Positions 33,398 to 41,303 of a stretch of DNA of 64,000 nt are shown here, piece by piece. Each line of letters starts with the position of its first letter. The first letter of the stretch is position 1. The stretch spans positions 1 through 64,000 of the forward strand of contig JBATEX010000145.1 of NCBI GenBank assembly GCA_049664225.1, written 5' to 3'. The notes under the pieces were generated by a model, which made no database searches, was not told the origin of the DNA, and saw only the letters and a list, made by a program, of their open reading frames with translations. The translations under genes and the position numbers were made by a program. Source of the DNA: JAUVRX01 sp049664225 (GTDB lineage: Bacteria > Acidobacteriota > Thermoanaerobaculia > Multivoradales > JAHEKO01).

Positions 33398-35260
33398 GTG
33401 CAGGTGGAGCTGCTCGAGAGCATTGGTAGATACGAGATCGTCGGCGAGCTCGGCGCCGGCGCCATGAGTCGTGTCTACCTGGCACACGATCCCAATCTGG
33501 ATCGTCAGATAGCTCTCAAGGTAGTGCTGAAAGGCTGGACGTTGGACACTCGAGAGCAGGCTGAGCTCGAGAGTCGTTTCCTGCTGGAGGCCAGGGCTGT
33601 AGGAAAGCTCTCACATCCTGGCATCGTGCGTGTCTATGACGCTGCGAGCGATCCAAAGACCGGCCTTCCCTACATCGCCATGGAGTGGGTCCAGGGTCGA
33701 TCCTTGCGTAGTCATCTGGAAGAGAAGGGCAGGCTCTCCGGCGCCCGCACGATGGAGATTCTCGCCGAGGTCGCCCGTGCTCTCGACTATGCCCATACCA
33801 AGGGTCGGGTGCATCGGGACATCAAGCCCTCCAACATCCTGATCGAGAAGGAAGGCAGGGCGAAGGTCTCCGACTTCGGTGTCGCCAAGATCATGACCGA
33901 GACCCACACGACCTCCGGCCATGTCCTCGGTACTCCTGCTTACATGTCCCCAGAGCAAGTGCGGGACGAGCCTCTGGACGGTCGATCGGACCTCTTCTCG
34001 TTGGGCGCGGTGCTCTACCAATGCCTTACCGGAGACCTGCCGTTCCCCGGTGATTCCCTGGTTCAGGTGGTCTACAAGATCCTCAAAGTAGACCCCCGAG
34101 CGATGCAGCTTCCGAACACCCCGGCCACCAAGCAGCTCGTGGCCATAACGGAGAGGGCCCTACAGAAGGACGCCAGCAGTCGGTACCAGACCGGAGAGGA
34201 GTTCGCTCAGGCACTCACCGATGTCCAAGAGCTTCTGCAGGGCGAGTCCTCGAACGACCTCGAAGCTGCAGCACCCGAGGCTGCCTCCCATACCCGTGAG
34301 ATCCTGCAATTTCCCAGGGCTGTCGAGTCTAGTGCGGTTTCCGGTGCTGGCACGACCTACTCGCAGACTCTCCGCCTGGGTGTGGAGGAGATGGAGACCT
34401 CCCGCCCTGTCACTCGCCAGGTTCAATCCGTTCATGCCACCGCCTCTATCGAACCCCAAACAGACCCGAGTCCGCCACCGTTTCAGCGACCCTGGTTCGC
34501 CTGGCTGACCTACGGGGTGGCCGGGATTGGCCTCGTGGCGTCTCTGACCTGGCTGGGCGTGCGGACCCTCGAGCATCGCGAGAGCGTCGCTCCTCCTCCA
34601 GGTAGGCAGCTTCGAGTACCGAATTTCACGGCTCGGTTCCACGCAGAGGAGGTCGCAGCCCTCCAGTCGGTCGAAGCCCTGCACGAGGCTCCACCAGACG
34701 CGGTTCCGGAGGAGACCGTCGCGGCTCCAGCAGCCTCGACAACCCCTCGGCAATCATCCACTCAGCCGCAGCGGAGCGAGCCGCGACCATCGAAGTCCGA
34801 ACCAGAGATCATCGAGCCCGGCGAGGCCTCCGTTGTGCCCGTGTCCCTTTTCAGCCAGGGACTCGACAATGCCCCTTTGGCTGATCCGGCACCGATCTCG
34901 ACGCAATCCGTTTCGAGCCCTCCTGGAATCGGTGCAGCAGGTGTCTCGGTGGTCGAGCTCCACTATCGTCACAAGAACGAGAAGGCCCATCTGTCCGTCC
35001 TCCTGGACGGGGACGTCGTTTGGTCCGAACCTCTCAAACGCCCGATCAATCCTGTGGCCTGGGCCAAGGGCAAGGATGTCATGGCCATCATTCCGGTACC
35101 CGAAGGACAGCACTCTCTGGAAGTCAGGGTCTCAGTGCCAGCTCAAGAGATCGAAACTTCGAGGAGAATCCGTAGCCATTTCGTGGCTGGTGCCCAGCGG
35201 GTCCTGAAGGTCACCCTGAATCGAAAGACGAGCGATCTTCGACTCCGCTGGAAGGAGTAG
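33398..35260 (+). CDS. Transmembrane Ser/Thr protein kinase (PknB-type)
   Basis: 620 aa. Kinase domain 10-270 with the Gly-rich loop GELGAGAMSRV, Lys41 (IALKVV), catalytic Asp141 in HRDIKPSN, and Asp159 in DFGVAK; the activation segment is GTPAYMSPEQ. A variable linker follows, one membrane helix (WLTYGVAGIGLVASLTWLG, ~370-390), then a Pro/Ser-rich extracytoplasmic stretch and a C-terminal ~100-residue domain of unknown type. GTG 33398 is chosen because AGGAG is five bases upstream. The FHA gene follows after 6 bp, so kinase and phospho-reader form an operon. Confidence 0.9.
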   Translation: MQVELLESIGRYEIVGELGAGAMSRVYLAHDPNLDRQIALKVVLKGWTLDTREQAELESRFLLEARAVGKLSHPGIVRVYDAASDPKTGLPYIAMEWVQGRSLRSHLEEKGRLSGARTMEILAEVARALDYAHTKGRVHRDIKPSNILIEKEGRAKVSDFGVAKIMTETHTTSGHVLGTPAYMSPEQVRDEPLDGRSDLFSLGAVLYQCLTGDLPFPGDSLVQVVYKILKVDPRAMQLPNTPATKQLVAITERALQKDASSRYQTGEEFAQALTDVQELLQGESSNDLEAAAPEAASHTREILQFPRAVESSAVSGAGTTYSQTLRLGVEEMETSRPVTRQVQSVHATASIEPQTDPSPPPFQRPWFAWLTYGVAGIGLVASLTWLGVRTLEHRESVAPPPGRQLRVPNFTARFHAEEVAALQSVEALHEAPPDAVPEETVAAPAASTTPRQSSTQPQRSEPRPSKSEPEIIEPGEASVVPVSLFSQGLDNAPLADPAPISTQSVSSPPGIGAAGVSVVELHYRHKNEKAHLSVLLDGDVVWSEPLKRPINPVAWAKGKDVMAIIPVPEGQHSLEVRVSVPAQEIETSRRIRSHFVAGAQRVLKVTLNRKTSDLRLRWKE

Positions 35261-35266
35261 GGAGCC

Positions 35267-35989
35267 ATGGAAATCATCTGCGACAATTGCGGTTATCCCT
35301 TTTCCTCTACCGATAGCGACGACTCCCGGACGGAGTGGAGGTGTCCGATCTGCGGGTCCCCCGCCCACCGGTCCGACCAAGTGGTGGGATCTGGGGAACG
35401 GCAGGACAGCGGCAGCGTCGAATTGCGGGCTGCCAATCTGACAGATGAGATCGAGATCGAAACAGAAGAGCGAGCCATCGGTCGATCACCAGCAGCGTCA
35501 CCCAACCGGTCGAACCCGGCCGACACGGTCTTCCAGCCGGCGCTGATGATGGACTCGATCATGGACGAGCTCGAGCCGGGCGATGAGGGCGGACAGGTTC
35601 AACAGGCCAACTCCACCGCCACAGGCACCGAATTCATTGCTGAAGAGACCCAATTGCCGTCTCCTTTTCTCGATCTCGAGGCCCAGCCGTATCTGCTGAT
35701 TCTGGGCGCTCGCCCCGGAGAGGAGCGTCGCCCGATCGTTCGAGCCAAGACCTCCTTTGGCCGCAAAGAGGCCGACGTCAATCTCGCCGATCCGTCTGTA
35801 TCTTCGGCCCACTTCCAGATCGAAGCCTTCGGTTCGGAGTTCTTCGTCAGGGACCTGACAAGCCGCAACGGAACCTATCTGAACAACAACCGCATTCGCT
35901 ACAGCCAGCTCCTTCCTGGAGACCAGATTACAGCCGGCAGGACTACACTGATCTTCAGACTTTCGGACGACCAGATCGATCGCGACTGA
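35267..35989 (+). CDS. Zinc-ribbon FHA-domain protein
   Basis: 240 aa. Residues 4-28 form a CxxC...CxxC zinc ribbon (CDNCGYP and CPICG). An acidic, Thr/Ser-containing disordered linker (~30-145) is followed by an FHA domain with FGRKEADVNLADPSVSSAHF and DLTSRNGTYLNN at ~160-235, phosphopeptide loop residues intact. It is encoded 6 bp after the Ser/Thr kinase and is probably its substrate or reader. Similarity in design to GarA-like FHA proteins is general, not specific. Confidence 0.86.
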   Translation: MEIICDNCGYPFSSTDSDDSRTEWRCPICGSPAHRSDQVVGSGERQDSGSVELRAANLTDEIEIETEERAIGRSPAASPNRSNPADTVFQPALMMDSIMDELEPGDEGGQVQQANSTATGTEFIAEETQLPSPFLDLEAQPYLLILGARPGEERRPIVRAKTSFGRKEADVNLADPSVSSAHFQIEAFGSEFFVRDLTSRNGTYLNNNRIRYSQLLPGDQITAGRTTLIFRLSDDQIDRD

Positions 35990-36335
35990 CAGCAGCACCC
36001 AGGGCAACGGCCCCTTCCTCACCCCTCGACCACCAGCAGGTGCCTGTTGATAGTCTCGCTGTTCAGGCGAGGGCAATTCTCGTCCCGTCGGACAGCGCCT
36101 GCGAGGTGCATTTCATGCTGTTGCCGAGACTCAGGAACTTTCCGTGGCTCTACCTGTTGATCTCACTGGCCTGCAACCCACCATCTCTTGGTTTCGCCAC
36201 CATCATCGCCACCGGTGCGCTCGCTGATCTGGGAGCGTTGGATTGCCGCTTCTGTCGGGTGCAGTCGCGCGAACTCGAGGCCCTGCGCAGCCGGGTCACC
36301 GTAGTCGGCGGCGACCTCGTTCACCGCTCTAGCTG
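35990..36335. other. Intergenic region before the EamA gene
   Basis: 346 bp. A 73-codon frame from ATG 36115 ends in a TGATG overlap with the EamA start and contains a hydrophobic stretch and two cysteines, but has no recognisable domain. I do not call it a gene, though the overlap keeps it possible. No promoter or hairpin was identified. Confidence 0.35.
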
Positions 36336-37310
36336 ATGCGGGGTCGGAGTCGGCCCGTCACCCGGGCTCAAGATCAGAACGCGCCAAGCCTTCCGGTTCT
36401 GGCCACGATTGCCGGCGCCCTGTTTCTGATCTGGAGCAACAGCTTCGTTGCGGCGAGCTACCTACTCGGCGGTGAGGGAGCCGCCGCCGCTTTCGACTGG
36501 ATTAGCTTGAGTGTCGCCCGATTCACCCCGGCAGCTCCGCTCTGTGCGCTCTATTGCTTCGGATTCAAGCTCCGTGAGTCGATCGCCATTCTGAAAGCTC
36601 ACTGGCTGCGGCTGTTGGCTGGTGGCCTCTTGGCCGTGCCGTCTTACAACCTAGCGCTCTACTTCGGTCAGCAGCATGGCGTGCCGCCGCCGGTCGCCTC
36701 CTTGACCACCGCCCTGTTACCCCTGTTCGTGCTCATTCTGGCTGCCATCTTCCTCGGCGAACGCCTTACCAGTCGTCGGGTGGTGGCTTTCGGCGTCGCC
36801 TTGGCAGGGCTGATTCTGATCAGTCTGTCGCGTGGTTCCAGCTCGGTCCCTGGGGGCTACGGCTCGGTCCTGGTGATTACCGCTCTGGCTCCGCTTTCGT
36901 GGTCTCTGTACTCCATTCTCAGCAAGCCGGTATCCCGAGAAGTTCCACCTCTGCTCTGGACGTACCTCTGCATCGTCGTCGGCAGCCTTCCCCTGCTGGC
37001 AGTTCTACCGTGGGCGGGTGGGCCGCAGATGGCCGCCCTCGAGCCGGCCGGCTGGCTAGCCTTGCTTCATCTCTCCTTGCTCTGCACGGTACTCGGCTAT
37101 GCGGTTTGGACCTGGCTCCTGTACCACCTTCCCGCTTCTGTGGTGGGTTTCACAGTCTTCCTCAACCCGCCTCTGACCACGGCCTCCAAGATCGCCCTCG
37201 CCATGCTCTGGCCTGCAACTTTCACCCTGCGGATGTCTTCACTGGAGTGGGTTGGAGGAGGACTCGCCCTGACCGGCCTCGCCATCGCGGTTCTCAGCAA
37301 GGGCCGTTAG
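36336..37310 (+). CDS. EamA/DMT-superfamily transporter
   Basis: 324 aa, ten membrane segments in two EamA repeats (first repeat ends near IFLGERLTSRRVVAFGVALAG, second ends SSLEWVGGGLALTGLAIAVL). It is a likely exporter of small metabolites such as amino acids or related compounds; the substrate cannot be inferred. The start at ATG 36336 lacks a clear ribosome-binding site and may depend on upstream translation. Its tail overlaps the convergent GGDEF gene by 4 bp. Confidence 0.87.
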   Translation: MRGRSRPVTRAQDQNAPSLPVLATIAGALFLIWSNSFVAASYLLGGEGAAAAFDWISLSVARFTPAAPLCALYCFGFKLRESIAILKAHWLRLLAGGLLAVPSYNLALYFGQQHGVPPPVASLTTALLPLFVLILAAIFLGERLTSRRVVAFGVALAGLILISLSRGSSSVPGGYGSVLVITALAPLSWSLYSILSKPVSREVPPLLWTYLCIVVGSLPLLAVLPWAGGPQMAALEPAGWLALLHLSLLCTVLGYAVWTWLLYHLPASVVGFTVFLNPPLTTASKIALAMLWPATFTLRMSSLEWVGGGLALTGLAIAVLSKGR

Positions 37311-38638
37311 TCGGCCAAAGCAACTGCACCAGCCGCCATTATTCGATTGCGACCCGCCCTCTTGGCCTGGTAGAGAGCCTGATCGGCGGCCCGGATCAGC
37401 TCGGAGCTGTTGCGCCCGTCCTGTGGAAAGCAGGCGACCCCACCGCTGATGGTAAGGCGATTCAAAGGCTGCTTGTCACCGAAAGGAAATTCGTAGTCTT
37501 CGATGGTGGCACGGATCTTCTCTCCCGTGATCCTGGCCTGGGACTTGGTCCTGTTCGGCAGAATCAGCAGGAACTCCTCACCGCCGAAACGCCCAAAGAT
37601 GTCGTCGATCCGGACCTGCTCCTTGACCAGTCGTGCCAGCGTCTGCAACAAGCGATCCCCTGCCACATGTCCGTTGACATCGTTGTAGTTCTTGAAATGG
37701 TCGATGTCGAACAAGAACACAGCAAGACTGCGTTTGCTCTCCTCGGCATCGAAGACCAACTCACCCAATCTGAAATTGAGCACCCCCTTGTTCCAGATCT
37801 TGGTGAGCGGGTCGACGTCGGCTACCGACTTGACCTCGGCATAGGCTTGAAGGTTGTTCAGGGCGAAGGCTCCCATCTGGGCGATCACCCGGAATACCTC
37901 TTTGCCGTAGGGTTTCTGCTTCTCGGGCCGCCGAAGAGCCATCACCCCCAGGGTTCGCTCGTCGATGGTCATTGGTGAGGCCAGATCGGGTCGAAACGCC
38001 GAAAGGCCCTTGGCGCGCACATGGCGATGCGGCTGCGCCTCCCGATCCAGCTCGGAATGATCCAGGACCCGATGCTGCTGTGCAACGTATCCAAGATCAC
38101 CCTCCCCCATGGTCACGACCATCCCTCGATCGAACGTGGACCTCGGCGCCGCAATCGCAGCTGCTATGAACTCCTTGTCCCGCTCGGGCTGTGCCAGGGT
38201 GCGCTTGCGACGCAGAAGAACGACCGCCTGTTCGGGCTGGAAGGTCCGGACGAGAACATTCATCAGCACCTGCGGGATCCCTCTCGGGTTCATCTGGTTG
38301 TTCAGCTCTCCGGTCAGATGCGGCAACTCCCGAATGAAATCGAGAACGAAGGTCAGCTCTTCGTCGATGCGATGTATCTTGTTGAGAAGGGTCCTGATTT
38401 CACTGCTCTGCTTTTTCAGGGATCGAGAAAGCTTGAGCGCCCGCAAGAAGAAGACCAGCAGCAGGAACACAAGCGCCACGCTGATGATGATGCTCAGCAG
38501 GAATGTGCGGTTGTCGATCATGGGATCGTGGCTCACGTACGCCGTAGAGTACCGCGCCACCAACGCGTACAGCTTCTCGGACCTGGACCCGTTACCGATT
38601 ATATCCAGGAACCGTATGCGCTGCTGCGACTCGCCCAA
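37307..38638 (-). CDS. Membrane-anchored diguanylate cyclase with GAF-like sensor
   Basis: 443 aa. One membrane helix (LLSIIISVALVFLLLVFFLR, ~47-66), a short coiled coil, a GAF-like region (~125-265: MVVTMGEGDLGYVAQQ, PMTIDERTLGVMAL) and a GGDEF domain with FGGEEF. The primary inhibitory site R-x-x-D is present as RIDD five residues before GGEEF, so product inhibition is expected. TTG 38638 is likely the start, with GGAAG upstream; ATG 38524 would cut just before the membrane helix. It opposes the FHA-EAL phosphodiesterase functionally. Confidence 0.9.
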   Translation of the reverse strand: MGESQQRIRFLDIIGNGSRSEKLYALVARYSTAYVSHDPMIDNRTFLLSIIISVALVFLLLVFFLRALKLSRSLKKQSSEIRTLLNKIHRIDEELTFVLDFIRELPHLTGELNNQMNPRGIPQVLMNVLVRTFQPEQAVVLLRRKRTLAQPERDKEFIAAAIAAPRSTFDRGMVVTMGEGDLGYVAQQHRVLDHSELDREAQPHRHVRAKGLSAFRPDLASPMTIDERTLGVMALRRPEKQKPYGKEVFRVIAQMGAFALNNLQAYAEVKSVADVDPLTKIWNKGVLNFRLGELVFDAEESKRSLAVFLFDIDHFKNYNDVNGHVAGDRLLQTLARLVKEQVRIDDIFGRFGGEEFLLILPNRTKSQARITGEKIRATIEDYEFPFGDKQPLNRLTISGGVACFPQDGRNSSELIRAADQALYQAKRAGRNRIMAAGAVALAD

Positions 38639-38710
38639 GTCTTCCGAGCTCTTCAGCTCGGGATGGCGATAAGGCTTCCCGGACCCCTATCAAGGGCTCC
38701 TGCGACGCAG

Positions 38711-39517
38711 CTATTCGCGGGGTTTCTCCAGCAAATAGTATAGATTCTGGCGCCCTCCTTCACCATCCGAAGTGAAACCAGCTATGAGCTGCAGCGGCAG
38801 GGAGCTGACGAGTTGCTTTGCCTCCTTCGCATTGGTGAAGTGACAGAACCGGACAGCCGAACTGAGTTTCGGCGTCTCCCCAGTCGCAGGCTCCCCCCAG
38901 GTCAGCACCATATCTCCCTCCTCCAACTCGGACATCTCGATGGGCTCTTCAGCTTGCCGATTGTAGTCTGCCCAAGAGACCGAGCGCTGCAAGTACCTTT
39001 GATGCTCGCCAAACTGCCAGAAAGAGACCGCCATCATTCCGGTCGGTCTGAGGCAGGACGCAAGAGCCGTCAACAGGCGGAGTCTCGCCTGCCTGCTGGG
39101 AATGTGGTGAAGCAGACCAAACGCGACTGCCAGATCGAAGCACGAGGATCTCAGGCTGCCGAGGGCACGGTCGGTGACCAGATCAGCGGCCACCAAGGCC
39201 GTGTCGACCGACGTCGATCCGGCGCCGCTCCGGCGCGCCTCTGCCAACAAAGGCAGGCTCGCATCGATGCCGACATAGCGCATCTTGCTCTGGACTCGAC
39301 TCCCCATGTAGTCCCGAAACCGACCGTTTCCGCATCCGACATCTACAATAGATGCGCGGCCTTCGGCAGCGATCGTGGATCTGCGCTCCTGGAAGGCGGA
39401 TATCACTCGCGCCCAACCCGGCCAGGAGCTCTTGCGAGTGCGGCTGAAGTCCTCACTCCTGAGCTGGTAGAAGCTTCGGTTGATACGGTTCAGTGCTGCA
39501 ATTGTCTGGCGATTCAT
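38711..39517 (-). CDS. Trm9/ALKBH8-like tRNA wobble-uridine methyltransferase
   Basis: 268 aa. The N-terminus FYQLRSEDFSRTRKSSWPGW resembles the conserved HFSxTR-x-x-PWP segment of Trm9. Motif I is IVDVGCGNGR (59-65), then FDLAVAFGLLHHIPSR as in Trm9, and the C-terminus VRFCHF...AGFTSDGEGG...NLYYLLEKP follows the Trm9 ending YRYYHLY...EGF...NWWVVAQK. In eukaryotes Trm9 methylates cm5U34 to mcm5U34 after Elp3. Here the gene diverges from an elp3 with 13 bp between start codons. The family call rests on remembered sequences; a generic methyltransferase cannot be excluded. Confidence 0.75.
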   Translation of the reverse strand: MNRQTIAALNRINRSFYQLRSEDFSRTRKSSWPGWARVISAFQERRSTIAAEGRASIVDVGCGNGRFRDYMGSRVQSKMRYVGIDASLPLLAEARRSGAGSTSVDTALVAADLVTDRALGSLRSSCFDLAVAFGLLHHIPSRQARLRLLTALASCLRPTGMMAVSFWQFGEHQRYLQRSVSWADYNRQAEEPIEMSELEEGDMVLTWGEPATGETPKLSSAVRFCHFTNAKEAKQLVSSLPLQLIAGFTSDGEGGRQNLYYLLEKPRE

Positions 39518-39530
39518 CGTGAGAGAAGAA

Positions 39531-41303
39531 ATGCAGGAGTCTACTCTTCAGTTCGAGCCCGAGGTCTACGAGAGGCAGCTTGCCGCCCTCATCGCCGAGA
39601 TCGAAGTTCTGGAACTCTTCGATCAGGCCAGCTATGAGTCGGTCCTGAGGCGCTACCCGAAGGATGGCTCGGGCTTTTTCTCCAAGAGCGAAATCATCCA
39701 GGGTTTCCGATACTTGAGCCGAAAGCTCGATTGGGCCCGGGACGAAGTCGCCTTTCTAGAAAAGCTGCGCATGAAGCCGGTGCGGACGCTGAGTGGTGTC
39801 GCACCGGTAACCGTCCTGACCAAGCCGCACCCTTGCCCCGGGAAGTGCATCTTCTGTCCCAGCGATGTCCGAATGCCGAAGAGTTATCTCTCAGACGAGC
39901 CTGGCGCCCAGCGCGCTGCCCAGTATCAGTTCGACCCTTTCAACCAGAGCTTGTCACGGCTCCTGACCTATCACAACACGGGTCACAATGTGGACAAGGC
40001 CGAGGTCATAGTGCTTGGCGGCACCTGGTCCTCCTATCCAGAGGCCTACCGAATTTGGTTTGTAAAGCGTTGCTTCGACGCCTTGAACGCCTTTTCGCCT
40101 GAGACTCCTACACCCTACGTGACTCGACCCAAAACCGCTTTCGACTTTCGCGATATGAACGTCGAAGTCGATGGCCGAAGTATGACGCGTTCCTACAACA
40201 GCATCGTGGCCGGGGCCCTCGACTGCCTCGAGCCGACCGTCTCACCCCTCGAGGAAGCTGACTGGGGTGCCCTGGAGCTGGCTCAGAAGCGCAACGAATC
40301 AGCCGTCGCCAGATCCGTCGGATTGGTCGTCGAAACCCGTCCTGACAACCTCCACCTCGAGGAAGTCCTGCGCACCCGGCGTCTAGGCGCAACCAAGGTC
40401 CAGATCGGATATCAGAGCCTCTCTGACCGCGTCCTCGCTCTCAACCGACGAGGCCACGACGTGGCGGATATCCGACGAGCGACGAAACTGTTGAGGCAGG
40501 CGGGATTCAAGATCCACGCTCACTGGATGCCCAATCTACTCGGCTCCACACCTGAGCTTGACGTAGAAGACTTCGAGCGCCTGTTCGACGACCCCGATTT
40601 TCGACCCGACGAGCTCAAGATCTACCCTTGCAGTCTCGTCGAGAGCGCAGAGTTGATGGGGTACTACGAGCGGCGTGAGTGGCTTCCCTACTCCCAGAGC
40701 GAGCTTACCTGGGTGCTCACCGAGTGTCTCAGACGAACTCCCGAGTACTGCCGCATCACCCGCGTCATTCGAGACATTCCCGGCACCGATATCGTCACAG
40801 GAAACAAGGTGACGAACCTTCGACAAGTGGCCGAGGAAGAGATTCGCCTCCGTGGCCTCGAGAGTCGAGACATCCGTGCCCGCGAGATCCGCCACCGAAG
40901 TGTGGATCCCAGCCGTCTCACCCTTCGTCGATTGGACTACGACACCGGCCTCGGTCGGGAGGTCTTTCTTCAATTCGTCACCCCCGAGGACCGGATCGCC
41001 GCCTTTCTTCGACTATCCCTGCCCGCTCGCCAGATTCAGATACCAGAGATCGAGAGTAGCGCCATGATCAGGGAGGTGCACGTCTACGGCCACCTGGCGG
41101 CCATCGGGCAAAGGCAGGGCGCTCGATCCCAACACCTCGGTCTCGGTCGGCGCCTCATCCGCCGCGCCCGGAAGATCGCAACTGAAAAGAACTACAGGAA
41201 CCTGGCGGTGATCTCGGCTGTTGGTACGCGACCCTACTACCGCAGGCTGGGCTTCAGTGACGGGCCTCTCTATCAACACCTCGAACTGAATCGGAACCGG
41301 TGA
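39531..41303 (+). CDS. elp3: Bacterial Elp3 (radical SAM-GNAT tRNA uridine-34 modifying enzyme)
   Basis: 590 aa. Radical SAM motif CPGKCIFC gives Cys102, Cys106 and Cys109 after VLTKPHPCPG, matching eukaryotic Elp3. Then come the GGT block (VIVLGGTWSSYP), the ETRPD motif, LEIGxQS-like VQIGYQSLSD, the KIYP strand and RDIPGTD. The C-terminal GNAT domain includes IREVHVYGHLAAIG, QHLGLGRRLIRRA and the SAVGTRPYYRRLGF ending. Elp3 uses acetyl-CoA and SAM radical chemistry to make cm5U34. No other Elongator subunits exist here, as expected for bacteria. ATG 39531 is preferred to 39480. The 3' end overlaps the sigma factor gene by 50 bp. Confidence 0.93.
   Translation: MQESTLQFEPEVYERQLAALIAEIEVLELFDQASYESVLRRYPKDGSGFFSKSEIIQGFRYLSRKLDWARDEVAFLEKLRMKPVRTLSGVAPVTVLTKPHPCPGKCIFCPSDVRMPKSYLSDEPGAQRAAQYQFDPFNQSLSRLLTYHNTGHNVDKAEVIVLGGTWSSYPEAYRIWFVKRCFDALNAFSPETPTPYVTRPKTAFDFRDMNVEVDGRSMTRSYNSIVAGALDCLEPTVSPLEEADWGALELAQKRNESAVARSVGLVVETRPDNLHLEEVLRTRRLGATKVQIGYQSLSDRVLALNRRGHDVADIRRATKLLRQAGFKIHAHWMPNLLGSTPELDVEDFERLFDDPDFRPDELKIYPCSLVESAELMGYYERREWLPYSQSELTWVLTECLRRTPEYCRITRVIRDIPGTDIVTGNKVTNLRQVAEEEIRLRGLESRDIRAREIRHRSVDPSRLTLRRLDYDTGLGREVFLQFVTPEDRIAAFLRLSLPARQIQIPEIESSAMIREVHVYGHLAAIGQRQGARSQHLGLGRRLIRRARKIATEKNYRNLAVISAVGTRPYYRRLGFSDGPLYQHLELNRNR

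Noticed and set aside
36115..36336. Possible small gene overlapping the EamA start (TGATG)
   Set aside because: No ribosome-binding site, no recognisable domain and the overlap could be chance; kept as a note in the intergenic entry.
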